DNA from: Symbiodinium natans
Taxonomy: Eukaryota; Sar; Dinophyceae; Suessiales; Symbiodiniaceae
Reading direction: 5' to 3'
NCBI GenBank assembly: GCA_905221605.1
Contig: CAJNDS010000780.1
Span: forward strand, 482,602-546,601
DNA: 64,000 nucleotides
The notes under the pieces are model-generated. The model searched no databases. It saw only the letters and a program-made list of their open reading frames with translations, and had not been told where the DNA came from. Made by a program: the position numbers and the translations under genes. Below, in pieces: positions 23,120-33,175 of the stretch. Each line of letters starts with the position of its first letter. The stretch's first letter is position 1.

Positions 23120-24635
23120 AAGGGCGGAGCAAACGGAGCAAACGGAGCGGGCGCGGGCGGGCATGCACTGGAGCCCTTTAAAGTCAGTCATCTGATCATC
23201 TGATCCAGTCTAGAGAGGGGAGGAGGATGGAGTGGAATGGGGGGGGTGGGGGGGGGGTGTGTCGGGTTCAGAGTCAGTCATCTGATCTAGAGAGGGGAGG
23301 AGGATGGAGTGGAATGGTTGGGGAAGGGTAGTGGAAGGGGTTGGTGGTGGGAGTGGGGGAGGGGGGGTAGGTGGTGGTGAGGGGTTGGTGGTGGGAGGTT
23401 GGGGGCAGAAGGAAGGGGAAGGGGGAAGAGGTTGCGGTGAGGGCAGGGGCAGGGGAGGGGGATGGAGTGGAATGGTTGGGAAGGGGTGGTGGGGAGCGGG
23501 GTTGGTGGTGGGGGGGGGAGGGGGGAGGTAAGTTGGAGAAGGGTGAGGAAGGGGTAGGGGAGGGTGGTGGAATGGTTGGGAAGGGGAAGGGTAGTGGGAG
23601 GAGGGGCAGGGAAGGGGTTGGATTGGGGGTACGGTGAGAGGGGGGGGCAGGGATGGGGAAGGGGTAGGAGAGGAGGATGGAGTGGAATGGTTGGGAAGGG
23701 GTCGGGGAGGAGGATGGAGTGGAATGGTTGGGAAGGGGAAGGGTGGTGGGGAGTGGGGCAGGGGTTGGTGGAGGAGATGAGGTAAGTGGCTGGAGAAGGG
23801 TGGATTGGGGGTGGGGGGGGGGGGGGGGCGGGGGGGGGGGGGGGGGTGGGGGGGGGGGTGGGTGGGAGCAAACGGAGGAGCAAGCGGAGTGGGCGGGAAA
23901 GTCAGTCACCGAATCGAGTCGAGAGAGGGGAGGGAAGGGTTTTGGAAGGGGTTGGTGGGAGTGGGGGGGGGCGGGGGGGGGCGGGGGGGCGGGGGGGGGG
24001 GGGGGGGGTTGGGGGCATGCGCTGGAGCCCTTTAAAGCATCTGATCCAGTCTAGAGAGGAATGGTTGGGAAGGGGGAGGGCAAGGAAGCAGCGGTTAGTG
24101 GTGGTGGGAGTGGGGGGGAGGGGGGCAGGTGGAGGAGATGAGGTCAGTGCCTGGAGAAGGGTGGATTGGGGGTGGGGAAGGGGTGAAGGGGTTGGTGGTG
24201 GGTGGAGTGGGGGTACGGTGAGAGGGGGATGGGGAAGGGGTGGGGGAGGGGGATGGAGTGGAATGGTTGGGGGGGCAGGGGAAAGTCAAAAGATGAGGTA
24301 AGTGGCTGGAGAAGGGTGGATTGGGGGTGGGGAAGGGGGGGAGGAGGATGGAGTGGAATGCTTGGGAAGGGGAAGGGTAGTGGGAGGGGGGGCAGGTAGT
24401 AACGGTGAGGGGCGGGCAAGGGGTTGGTGGTGGGTGGATTGGGGGTGCGGTGAGAGGGGGGGCAGGGATGGGGAAGGGGTAGGGGAGGGGGATGGAGTGG
24501 AATGGTTGGGAAAGGGAGGGGGGGCAGGAGAAGGGGTTGGTGGGGGTTAGGGGCAGAGGCAAGGCCAAGTGGAGAGGTGGAGTGGAATGGTTGGGAAGGG
24601 GAAGGGGGAAGAGGTTGCGGTGAGGGCAGGGAGGG
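23120..24635. repeat. Purine-rich (G>A) tandem array with higher-order units
   Basis: GGAAGGGG, GGATGGAGTGGAATGG and GGTTGGGAAGGGG words recur. A longer spacer containing GCATGC, ACTGGAGCCCTTTAAAG and a CATCTGATC word occurs at ~23161 and ~24016. GGAGCAAACGGAG occurs at ~23126 and ~23866. A GATGAGGT-AAGTGGCTGGAG block followed by AAGGGTGGATTGGGGGTGG occurs near 23776, 24136 and 24293. The array thus has degenerate higher-order repeats with nested G-only stretches (23811-23860, 23960-24008). Confidence 0.85.
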
Positions 24636-24784
24636 TCTTCACTGACGCCGCCCCGCTGTTGCTGGGGTCGGCGGATGTATAATATGTATGTATATTTCTG
24701 TATGTATGTATGTATGGAGCCCTAGAGGGGTTCGTAAACCCGGTAAGGCTGCGTGAGAGCCTGGAATCCCGCAATCCCCCCCAG

Positions 24785-25980
24785 GCCGCCTGGACCTTTC
24801 TTTGGGACAACGTTGTTCGTCTTGTCCATGCCAACATGGACCGGACCTCGCCCTACGAGAGGTGTTTGCATCTCGGGTGTGATTGTTATTGCGTGGACAA
24901 GGCAGGTTCTTAGGTTTTAGGGCTTTAGTAGGGTTTTTGGGTTCAGTGCTACAGTATCAGAGGTCCTTGCACCTCGCGGCCGATTAGGTTTTTAAGGTTG
25001 GGGCTTGACTTCCTGGAACTCAACTCTGAACTACTCTGAACTATTTTGCCGAGTTAGCGGATCTTGCCTCTGTGCACAGTACGGTCCCGGATGTACCCCG
25101 ATGCAGCTTTTTATTTCTGCTTAATTTGCCATCTCAGCCCTTCGCCTCAAGGACCTTCCTCACAAAACAACCTCCGAACTCTGAGCCCTAGTGCATTCCC
25201 AGTTCGCAGATTTTCCACAAGTCGGGATGCCCCTGTCATCTTCTGATATACATCGCCCAAGCTGCAATTTGTCTGTAATTAGTTAGAAGCCCCAGTTTGT
25301 CCCCCGCCCCCCCGCCCCCCCAACAAAAAAAAACAAAAGACAACCCTAAACACCGAGCAAAACCCAGGTCCGGCGTTTATGATAGCATGTCCGCTGGACG
25401 TTTCCTGAGAATCAAGAAGGAGTTCTTCACCGCATTTTTCGAGGTTCCGGGCTTTTTCAAAGGACCCTAGAAGCTCTGTGCTTTTTCCTGTCCCGAGCTT
25501 ATTCGGCTTTCTTGCTTGGTTGCCCTACCTTCCTTCCCTCCAGGTGGCGCCTATCGGTCAGAACTACTTCAAACAATCCTTGACCCGACTGCTATTTATC
25601 GCGGACAAGGTGCTTTTCTTTTCCTTGGAGATGCTGCTTGGGCCATTGGTCTTTCGCCGTCTTTCTTTTCTAGAGTGGCTTAGATTCTGTAGTTGCGTTG
25701 CTTTTCGTTTTCAGTTGGAAGCTGACTTGTCATTCATGCGGGGGTGCCTTGAGGCTCGGCAAGCAGCTGCAAACGTCCCTAAGCTTTCACGCCGCGTCAT
25801 TCAGAGTTTATGAAATCCATCCCCCCATGAAGCCACGAATAAGATATGAAGCCAAGCAGCAAGGCTGCGCCAGCCGAAGAAGATGGTGTCAGAGATGTCT
25901 GCGCTGGGTCTAAAGCACGTCGGCTTCGGCATCCCCACGGACTTGTTCACGCCGTTCATTAGTGTCGCTTGGATCTTCAG
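24785..25980 (+). CDS. Globin-domain exons 1-4 of the channel gene
   Basis: Exon 1 (AAWTFLWDNVVRLVHANMDR...) looks like helix A. Exon 2 contains GRFLRIKKEFFTAFFE, the B-helix region. Exon 3 starts VAPIGQNYFKQSLTRLLF; its YF fits the CD1 Phe that packs on haem, followed by the E helix. Exon 4 reads KMVSEMSALGLKHVGFGIPT and continues DLFTPFISV. The His in LKHVGFGI has the spacing of the proximal F8 haem ligand, as in flavohaemoglobin-type KHxxxxI. Phases are 2, 0, 0 and 2. The exon 4 acceptor (cgaag|AAG) is the weakest. Globins bind O2, NO or CO; which ligand applies here cannot be told from sequence. Confidence 0.7.
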
Positions 25981-28900
25981 GTTAGTTTCCGGAGTGAAGG
26001 GGTCAGCTGCATGGTCCAAAAGGCACCACAAAACCGACAACTAAACCTCCAAGTGGCTGCTGAGCAGGGCTGTAATGCAGCGAGGGTTTTTATGGCGGCT
26101 CTAATATTTTGGGTAACTTGGTCCAGCAAGTGTCAAGGCTGCTGCATTCGAGACTCCAGGTGCACGGTGCAGGTTTGTGTTTTCCGTTGCCTTGGGTGTT
26201 TTTAGGCGTTCAGGGTTTTTTGGTTCGCGGGCGCATCCTCCGCGACTTAGGATGATCACAAAGTTCTGAGGTTGTGCACCCCCTCGTCGTCCTCCCTTTC
26301 TTTCCATCTATCAGGACAAGTCTTCCTCCCAATCAAGCGCTTAGTGTCATCTTAGCCTATGTTGGGCATTGGCTTGAGGTAGCGTTTCAGGAACCTATGG
26401 AAAACAGGTCCGTCAGGAACCTCCTGGCATATAAAGTAGTGCTCGCGTTGTGCATTTTTGTTTTTGGTGAGCATGTATAGGGTTCCTCAAAAATGTTGGT
26501 GTGGGTCTATCTTGCAGCCGTGCAGGAGGGGCAACCTTAAACTTAACGGCAGCGCTAACGCGGCAACGCCACGACAACCTCACTCAGTCCCCGCGGAGTA
26601 GCCCGAGAGGGTCAGCTAGCCCTGTGGCAAAAAAACCCTATAAACCTTAAACCCTAAACGGTTTAGGGTTTAGGGTTTAGGGTTTAGGGTTTAGGGTTTA
26701 GGGTTTAGGAAACACCAACAATCCGATCCTGGCAATCACAAGGCTTGTATCTCCGTCTTCCGGCGCCTAAGCCTCCAAACGGAGGATGGCAAGGCCTGGC
26801 TTGGAGAAGTCAAAGTTCTCAGTTTCAGGGTCGTTGAGTTTTTTCAGGTTTGAAGGTTTCGGGTCATGAAGTTTTCACGCTGATATTCGCATTTTTAGAG
26901 ACTGCACGTGGAAATCCGCAAGCCTTGCAAGTCTAGGACTTCCCCAATCATCCGAAGCCCTGGGTCTGTTTAATTTAAACACAAGTCCGCAAGCAACTGA
27001 CGGCCCTCAAGCCTTGACCCCAGAAAGCGATGTCGGCAACCTGGGCAAAACTCCCGTGGGATCCCACCAGCAGGCCAAAGAAGCCTTCGAGTGGGCCATT
27101 ATCCTGGTCGCGAGGGTGCTAGTCCGAGCGATCAAGGCCGAATGTGGGGGAGCGGATATGGCGGGGGTGGGGTGAGGCTCATTGCAGCACCTTTTTTTTT
27201 GTTGCGGCTTCTTGAGTGCTAGACAAAAGAGTCGGTGTTGTTGCAACACCGTTCCGTCGAGCCCTCCTGGCTGGCGCGGCCGCCTCCCTTCTTGAGGGCT
27301 AGCGAGTGCACGCGACGGAGAAATAAGACAGGGATGGAAAGGGGGAAAGAGGGAGGGAGAGCGTAGGAACTTAGGATCTATACGAAAGAATTAACGAAAA
27401 CAAGAAAGCGAAAGAGCGAGAGAAGCCAGTCCCTTCCCTCCCCTGCCCTCTAAGGTGGTAGTGTGTGCATGTTTGTGCGTGTGCATGAGTGCGGTTTTTG
27501 TTGGGCCAGTTGCAGAATGCTTGCTGCCTTCTGTTCAGAGCTTCATAGAGCTTCTGAGGGTGCTTTCTTGCGTTATTCCTGTTCCGGGTAGTCTGAATCT
27601 GATCCCGCGACCTGGACTCTCATTGAAAAGTAAAACAGCCTGGAGAGCTGTGTGCCTTTGCACTGCGGGTTCGGCTCGTGAAGACAGTGAAGACATTCTT
27701 CAAAGGGAAGCCGAAACTGTAGCCCCCTCGAAACAGCCCCCGCACACAACGAGAAGTGTCCATTGTCCATTACAAGTTCTTGAAGCTCTTGAATTGTCGG
27801 CAAGTCTCGAAAAACAAATGCCCAAGTACCCTCCTGATCTGCAAATCCCAGCTTACCTGCAGGAAGGCTCTACAGTAGTCATGACGGCCATCAATGTCAA
27901 CAGCATCAAGGCAAGGGCAAGTGCGCTCAGCAGCTTCAAAAGCTCTTGGACTTGAGGTCGACAGTTGAGGCTTGAGTCTTGAGCATCACAGGCTTTGGGG
28001 AAGCATGTAGGGCCCATGTAGGGGCATGGATCCAGGGTTGACAAGCAAGAATATGACACTCTGGTCCCGGAAGGGCCTCCAAAAAGCACTGGCCGCAGCT
28101 CCTCGGGGGGAGCGCGCGCAATGGCTCCTTCACATCCAGGTCGGAGCCCTGCTTGCCTCTTGCAAGATTTCTTCTTTGTTTCTGAACAGTTGCCTCTGTA
28201 TCCTCTGTTCCTATGGGATAAACGGAGTGCGGGATGACTAGTAGGAGTTTGGTGCATGCAAGGTCAGGCTTGAGGGTGCAAACTTCACGTCAAAGAATTA
28301 GAAAAACTTCGCACGCGCTGACTATCTGATTCTCGAATCCACTTCGGCCATGGCCCGTGCCGATGGGGGGATGCACGCGGTGCAAGGATGTAGCCCTAAC
28401 TTGATGCGAGACACTTCAAAATCCACAAAGCCTGGAACCACACAAATGCTTTGACATTGCTTTGACCAACTTAAGGAGATCAGTTCATCTCACCCTTCGT
28501 TTGGGCTCTGGAGAATGGCAGCGAGACGATTTGTCACGCAATGCTGCGAGACTTGCTGAAGATCCGCGCAGATCGTTCCCTGCAACCTGCCCTTTCCTGC
28601 TGAACGGCGTTTAAGGGTTGGGGGTTGTCATACGTAAGCTTTTCGCCTTGGTTCACGGAAAGAGTGCAACAGCAATGACTGCGCAGCACGCCTGCTGTTT
28701 TTTGAGAATATCTGAGATGCATTCTTCTTGACGCTTGAGAGACAGGCCTTTGTGTTTTTGAAGCAAGAGGGCGCTGAGCTACATGAATCTGGCGAGCAAG
28801 AGGGATGGGAGGGAGACTGTGACAAAACGATGCATGACCCTCTGGGAACTCCTGAAACTCCGATCTCACATGTTGTCCTGGCTTGCGGATCAAAAACCGA

Positions 28901-31900
28901 ACCCGATGTTCTCAGAAGCATGATCCTCGGTCGACCTTTCGGTCATGCCAAGACCCTGGATCCAAGGCTAGGCTATGGGGCATTTTCCCCATCCTACAAG
29001 ACTCCAGAATATATCTAGGAATCCCCTGGAACATCTTGAAACCCCCTGAGCCCCTCAAGCAACTGCGACCTCCTTCGCAGCAACTCGCCCAAGCGATCCA
29101 GGTACTACTATGGAGCTGATGCGCTTGGGACACAAACGCTCAGTGACCTATGGGGTTTCGGGAGTTGGGGCAATGTTGCCGCAATGTACAATAAGTAACT
29201 ATCTACCAGACTGCAGTGCACATGGGCCGCCAGTTGAGCACACATGCGCTACTTACATTATACATATATATATATATATATACATATAGGTTGATGACAC
29301 CGTCTTCTTTGCTTCTGGTGATTCGGTGTCGTGGTGGTGGGTCGTGTCATAGTGGTTGTGCACACATACTTTCTTGGCCTTGGCATTGAGAGCACGGGTT
29401 GCTTGCAAGGAGCTCTTTTCCAAGCATGGCGACATTGTCAAGCGGCTGACGGATCGCACTCCTGCACTCCTGCGCACCTTGCTGGATGGTCTGGTCTGGA
29501 GGTCTCAGCGCACGGAGGCTAATGGCACCTTGCGCCGGGTAAACTACTTTGTCAAGCCGCTTGGAAAGCAGTGATTTAAAGCCCTGTGTAGCTACAAACC
29601 TGAGCTCGAGCCTGCCAACTTCTAATGGCACATACTTCACAGCTTCGTGAGCAATGGAACCCTTTTCTGGTACAGCACGCGGTAGATGGCCTTGAGCAAC
29701 ATGGACATCATTACGGCACCACTGTCTCGCGTATTGAGGTATGTGCTCGAAGACGCGAAAGGCAAGTTCTCTCCATCTCTGAAAAACATTTCGGCCTCAG
29801 GGGATCCGAGCATCGTGTCACATCCGCTGGTCTCGGTGGTAGTGGAGCTCCTGTGGGCGGGCGTCGTGCGGCGGCAGTTCATCGTGTCTCGTATATGGAA
29901 CATCCTGAATCTCGTGATTTTCGTGATGGGCCAAGAGATCACTCCTTCCATGATTGTGCATAACGGTCCTTCCAATGAGCTCTACAGCCTCCTGTTTCTA
30001 GGCAAAGATTCGGCAGCACTTTGCCATGGCTGTTCATCGGAAGCCCTGCAAGTTTGCCGGTGCCAGTAGGAAGGGATCTGCTTGTTCGGGAGGCCTGAAT
30101 GACTGAGTCAAAAAAGGTTTTTCTTCCGCATGTTCAGCTACATCGTGGGAATGGGAAGGCTGCTCATGTTGCAGCTCCACCGTGTTTGGATTTGGTCCAG
30201 GGATACCATGCGACGTATCATTGCAGACATTGACACAGATGGCAATGGTGAAATCGACTACGAGGAGATGAAAGAAGCGCTTTCCCGCTTCAAGGACACC
30301 GTGAAGGGTGAGATCCGAATCCAGGCTTCGTTTTGGGAGAGGGCTCTAAGCCCAAGAAACAATCAGGAAGCCGCAAGTATACGCGCATCACATGTATTGC
30401 ACGCATCTGGCATCAGAAGGTCACTGCGCCCTTGCATGCAAGAACGGAATTCTCCAGGGACGTTCCGCAACAAATGCTGGGGAGGCACGTTGCTCCAATT
30501 CAAGTCGTTGCATCAGCCATCAAACACACGAGGATGCCACCCTAAACCCTATAAACCCTATAAACCCTATAAACCCTATAAACCCTAAACCCTAACCGAT
30601 GGTAGTTCCGCAAGGAACATCTCCAAGTCACCCAATCAAGGCTCGGGAAGCCTAATCAAAGAACAAACCCCCGCCCTCCGAACCGTGGTGAGCCATTGCT
30701 TTCCTATGTACGTTGCTGAGATTTGTGGCGATTTCCTTGATGACCCCGCGGAATTCCGAAGTTGACTGAGTTTGCAGATTGTGACCTTTTGCGCTCCCTG
30801 GGTCCTTGCGAAGTTTCGCCGGGCGGGCATCAAACAAATCCCTGAGCCCAAGGAAAGGCTTTGAAGGTGCTTCGCAACGATGAGGACCTGGAAGAGATGA
30901 ACTCGGCAAAGAAGGACCTGGCAAATCAGGAGACTCTAAGGGTGGGAGGGTCACTGGGTGTTGGAAGGTAAGTTTACAGGGTTTTTGGGAGTGGCGAGTT
31001 GGGTTTAAGCCATTGTTCTTGTGTCTGGAGGGGGTTAGGGTCGAGGGCTGACAGTTGTTTGCTTTTGCTCTATAAGGGGCCCCCATCCTAGACTTCTTTC
31101 CCAGCAAGGAGAAGAACACCTACAACCGAATCAGTTTTACGGCGCCTTGGCAGCTTCCTGCAACCTAGAGCAGGCTGCATGAAGAAGGCCTAGTGAGTCT
31201 TATAGAGCTTGATCTCATCAGGGTGCTTGGGGTGATCTTTACAGGATGAAGGTCAGGGACTTTTCGAGTTCATCTTGATGTCGAAGCAGTTGCACGCAGG
31301 CCAACTTCAGCCTCATGTGTCAAGGTCATGCTGATGCTGGTCTTGATGATGTTCTTGGAGCCAATGCTGACTTGCGCGAACGAGCCAAACTGGCCAACGG
31401 ATGACTGCCCTCAGGTTACTCCGACAAGCAGCTTTCTGCAAGAGCCGGTCCTAGGTTTCTGATCTTTGATCAGGTCTTTCAACCTTCGGGGGGCCCGAAT
31501 CCTAAGGTTTTTGGTCGGAATTCCGGCATAAGAAATGGGCTTGGGGCACTTCACAGGGGCGAGGTCTAGGTCCATGCGAGGCTGCAAGATAAGATGTTCG
31601 TTCTTTGCTTAGAGGTGTTGGGACGGACGTGCTTGTTTCTGCCAGAGGCCCTCAAGCCCTAGGCCCCAGAGACCACTGGCCGAGGTAGGTATTGGTACTC
31701 CGTCTTCGGAATGACTCCCAGCTGAGAGCAGATTGGGGCACCAGGGCCCAGGGCTCGGCCCCTTTATTTCTGGTCTTTTTGGCTATTTTTTTTGAGGGGA
31801 GGCCTGAGGGCAACTGACGTCGACTCGCAGAAGGAATATACATACAATGTTGAACCTCGTTTACTGCTTATTCGCTACGTAAATATCAACCTGCTGGTTT

Positions 31901-33175
31901 TGTCTTCTTGTGTTTAGAGGTGGAGATGGGAAAAGGGAGGGCACGACGTGGTTGCTTGGCCACCCTCCTAGCCTTGAGGATCGCCATGGTCGTGCACTGG
32001 CTGCTGCTGCCCCTTGACTGCTGTAGAAGTTCATGACCCAGCCATTCCAACAAGCGTCTCGAAGGTTTCGACGGGAAAGCTGTCAATGTCGCTTATGTAC
32101 GGCTGCAAGCCTTAGGATTGATATGACGATCTTCTCCACGCAGCTCTCTGCATTCTTGCTCGTGGTTGGTCACGTGCTGGGGGAGGTGAAGCAGCCTCTT
32201 GTCATACAGCATGTTGCGTGGGGAGTTCGTGCTGTTTTCGCCCTCCTTCAACACAAATTCTGCACAATTCTGCACACATATAAGCCCTTTTCAGTCTGGG
32301 GAGGAAACTCAACATTCCAAAAACTTTCGGGACTCGGGTTTGGACACGCGAGGGGGCAGTTGCGCGACAAAGGTTCCTCATCGCCTTGACGTTTCTGCTT
32401 CTGCTCTTCGGGAGCAGCATCAGCATCCTTTGTGATAGGTGGCTTGGCTGAGTCGAGCATGCTTTCACATGAGAGGGGCCCTTCGGGATCCTTCGGCCAT
32501 CGCCCTCTTCATCTCTCAATATCGAGATCGTATAGAGCAATGCTGCAAAAAGCCCCGACAACTACGAATCGCAATGCGAGCAATGCGAAATTTGAGGCAA
32601 TGTGGAGACGACGGAGGGGATTTCAATGACATGTGGAACGCCATCATCTCCTTGTTCTCCATCACGGTGAGCCTCTACCAGGGAGACTTCCGTGAAATCC
32701 AGCCCGACCCAATGCTCCTGACAATGATCTATCTCTTCCTTTTGGTTTCCGTGGTCCTTTTGCTTAACCTACTGATCGCGCAGCTGAACCAGACCTACGA
32801 GTACATAAACAAGGACGTCCTTGGCTTCGCCCGTCTCAACCGAGCATCCCTAGTTGTAGATGCCATGGCATCCTGTCCGAAGAGCAAATGGAAGAAGTTC
32901 CTTGCTGAAGCCCGGTGGCACCCAGCTCGTCGGTTCCTCGCTGTGGACACTGATAGTCTGACAGGGCCGGTAGGGTGTGGGTACACCAAACATCAACATC
33001 TCCTCCAACCCCAGGAACTTAAGCCATAGATGCTAAAAGCTGCTAAGTCTGGATCAACCCGGGATGTCAGTTGCAAGGCTCTGCAAAAAAAAGAGACATA
33101 GAAACATAGAACACCCCGAGGACCTCAAACTGGATGAGAAGCGGGAGTTTGATGAGGGCGACCTTGGCCTGCCAG
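24785..33175 (+). CDS. Globin-domain / EF-hand / six-helix cation channel, 18 exons predicted
   Basis: Predicted haem-globin sensor fused to a TRP/polycystin-like cation channel in a membrane. Exons: 24785-24861, 25368-25443, 25544-25648, 25880-25980, 27028-27136, 27863-27910, 28074-28139, 28803-28921 (start uncertain), 29060-29120, 29410-29555, 29739-29978, 30117-30307, 31311-31414, 31920-31999, 32116-32193, 32373-32438, 32597-32909, 33121-33175. They give about 650 residues. All joins keep phase. Order: globin, linker, pre-S1 and S1, S2, EF-hand, S3, S4-like, S5, pore loop, S6, acidic tail. Donors are eight GT, eight GC and one GA; 13 of 17 acceptors are AG|G. Introns are 100-1047 nt. I recall this globin-channel arrangement from Symbiodinium-type gene models. 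The 5' end is not found (the first exon starts inside the globin domain, with the G-rich array upstream), and the 3' end is unresolved. The gene could be intact or partial. Confidence 0.75.
26612..26638 (+). repeat. Short dispersed repeat, copy 3
   Basis: TCAGCTAGCCCTGTGGCA plus an A-run and CCCTA. It lies in intron 4 of the channel gene, directly upstream of the head-to-head telomere tract. Confidence 0.5.
26651..26710. repeat. Head-to-head interstitial telomere repeat in an intron
   Basis: ACCCTAAAC and GTTTAGGGT flank a single G at 26660, a perfect 9-bp palindrome. To the right are six exact TTTAGGG units and a variant TTTAGGA. To the left are degenerate units (CCCTATAAACCTTAAACCCTAAAC). 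The tract lies in intron 4 of the channel gene. Confidence 0.9.
27028..29120 (+). CDS. Linker exons 5-9 of the channel gene
   Basis: Exon 5 includes EAFEWAIILVARVLVRAIK and ends at a GC donor. Exon 6 (27863-27910) is EGSTVVMTAINVNSIK with GC. Exon 7 (28074-28139) is GLQKALAAAPRGERAQWLLH plus IQ with GT. Exon 8 ends ...DVLRS at a GA donor at 28922. Exon 9 (29060-29120) contains CDLLRSNSPKRSRYYYGAD and ends at GC. These match, in order, a conserved soluble region between globin and channel that I remember from related dinoflagellate proteins (EGSTxVMxAIN, APRGxRAxW, RYYYGxD). The start of exon 8 could lie elsewhere within 28803-28860. Confidence 0.6.
29410..29978 (+). CDS. Exons 10-11: pre-S1 region and S1
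   Basis: Exon 10 reads ELFSKHGDIVKRLTDRTPAL and continues LRTLLDGLVWRS...RRVNYFVK, ending at a GC donor (29556). Its split Lys codon is completed by exon 11. Exon 11 continues YVLEDAKGKFSPSLKN...SHPLVSVVVELLW, then the hydrophobic helix FIVSRIWNILNLVIFVMGQ, which I take as S1. The read-through frame from 29686 (opening with ATG) includes intron sequence; the phase-consistent acceptor is cgtattgag at 29738. Confidence 0.7.
30117..30307 (+). CDS. Exon 12: S2 helix followed by an EF-hand
   Basis: The exon begins after aaaaaag with FFFRMFSYIVGMGRLLMLQ (S2-like) and then WSRDTMRRIIADI. This leads into a canonical 12-residue EF-hand loop DTDGNGEIDYEE, in which calcium-coordinating positions 1, 3, 5, 9 and 12 are D, D, N, D and E, and Gly6 and Ile8 are present. 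A helix MKEALSRFKDTVK follows, then the donor AAGG|GTGAGA. The topology puts the loop on the cytosolic side between S2 and S3. Only one EF-hand is visible, whereas EF-hands usually act in pairs, so pairing between subunits or with another partner is possible. Confidence 0.75.
30540..30596. repeat. Variant telomere-like array (CCCTATAAA)4 flanked by CCCTAAA
   Basis: CCCTAAA, then four copies of the 9-bp variant CCCTATAAA, then CCCTAAACCCTAA. It lies in intron 12 of the channel gene. Confidence 0.9.
31311..32438 (+). CDS. Exons 13-16: S3, S4-like and S5 helices
   Basis: Exon 13 (31311-31414): VKVMLMLVLMMFLEPML, then CANEPNWPTDDCPQ, an extracellular-type loop with two Cys. Exon 14 (31920-31999): basic, then CLATLLALRIAMVVH. 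Exon 15 (32116-32193): IDMTIFSTQLSAFLLVVGHV. Exon 16 (32373-32438): FLIALTFLLLLFGSSISIL, the S5 helix. The helix preceding S5 lacks the Arg/Lys-every-third-residue pattern of a voltage sensor, so voltage gating is unlikely. Exons 14 and 15 end at GC donors. Confidence 0.65.
32597..33175 (+). CDS. Exons 17-18: pore loop, S6 and acidic tail
   Basis: Exon 17 reads FNDMWNAIISLFSITVSLYQ followed by GDFREIQPDP (pore helix and a candidate acidic filter), then MLLTMIYLFLLVSVVLLLN and NLLIAQLNQTYEYI. The latter is the S6 signature shared with TRP and polycystin channels (NLLIAxxNxTY). It continues into GFARLNRASLVVDAM and a basic stretch, ending at a GC donor (32910). Exon 18 begins after accccgag with DLKLDEKREFDEGDLGLPG and may end at 33175 or read on to a stop at 33247. 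The terminal exon was not found. Confidence 0.75.

Noticed and set aside
22529-23203. Long poly-Pro (- strand) and poly-Gly (+ strand) ORFs of up to 220 codons
   Set aside because: They are translations of the G/T tract, open in every frame and without other sequence content.
23274-24568. Pro/Ser/Thr-rich minus-strand ORFs of about 157-211 codons
   Set aside because: They are the complement of the purine-rich array. Their apparent repeats are the DNA repeats.
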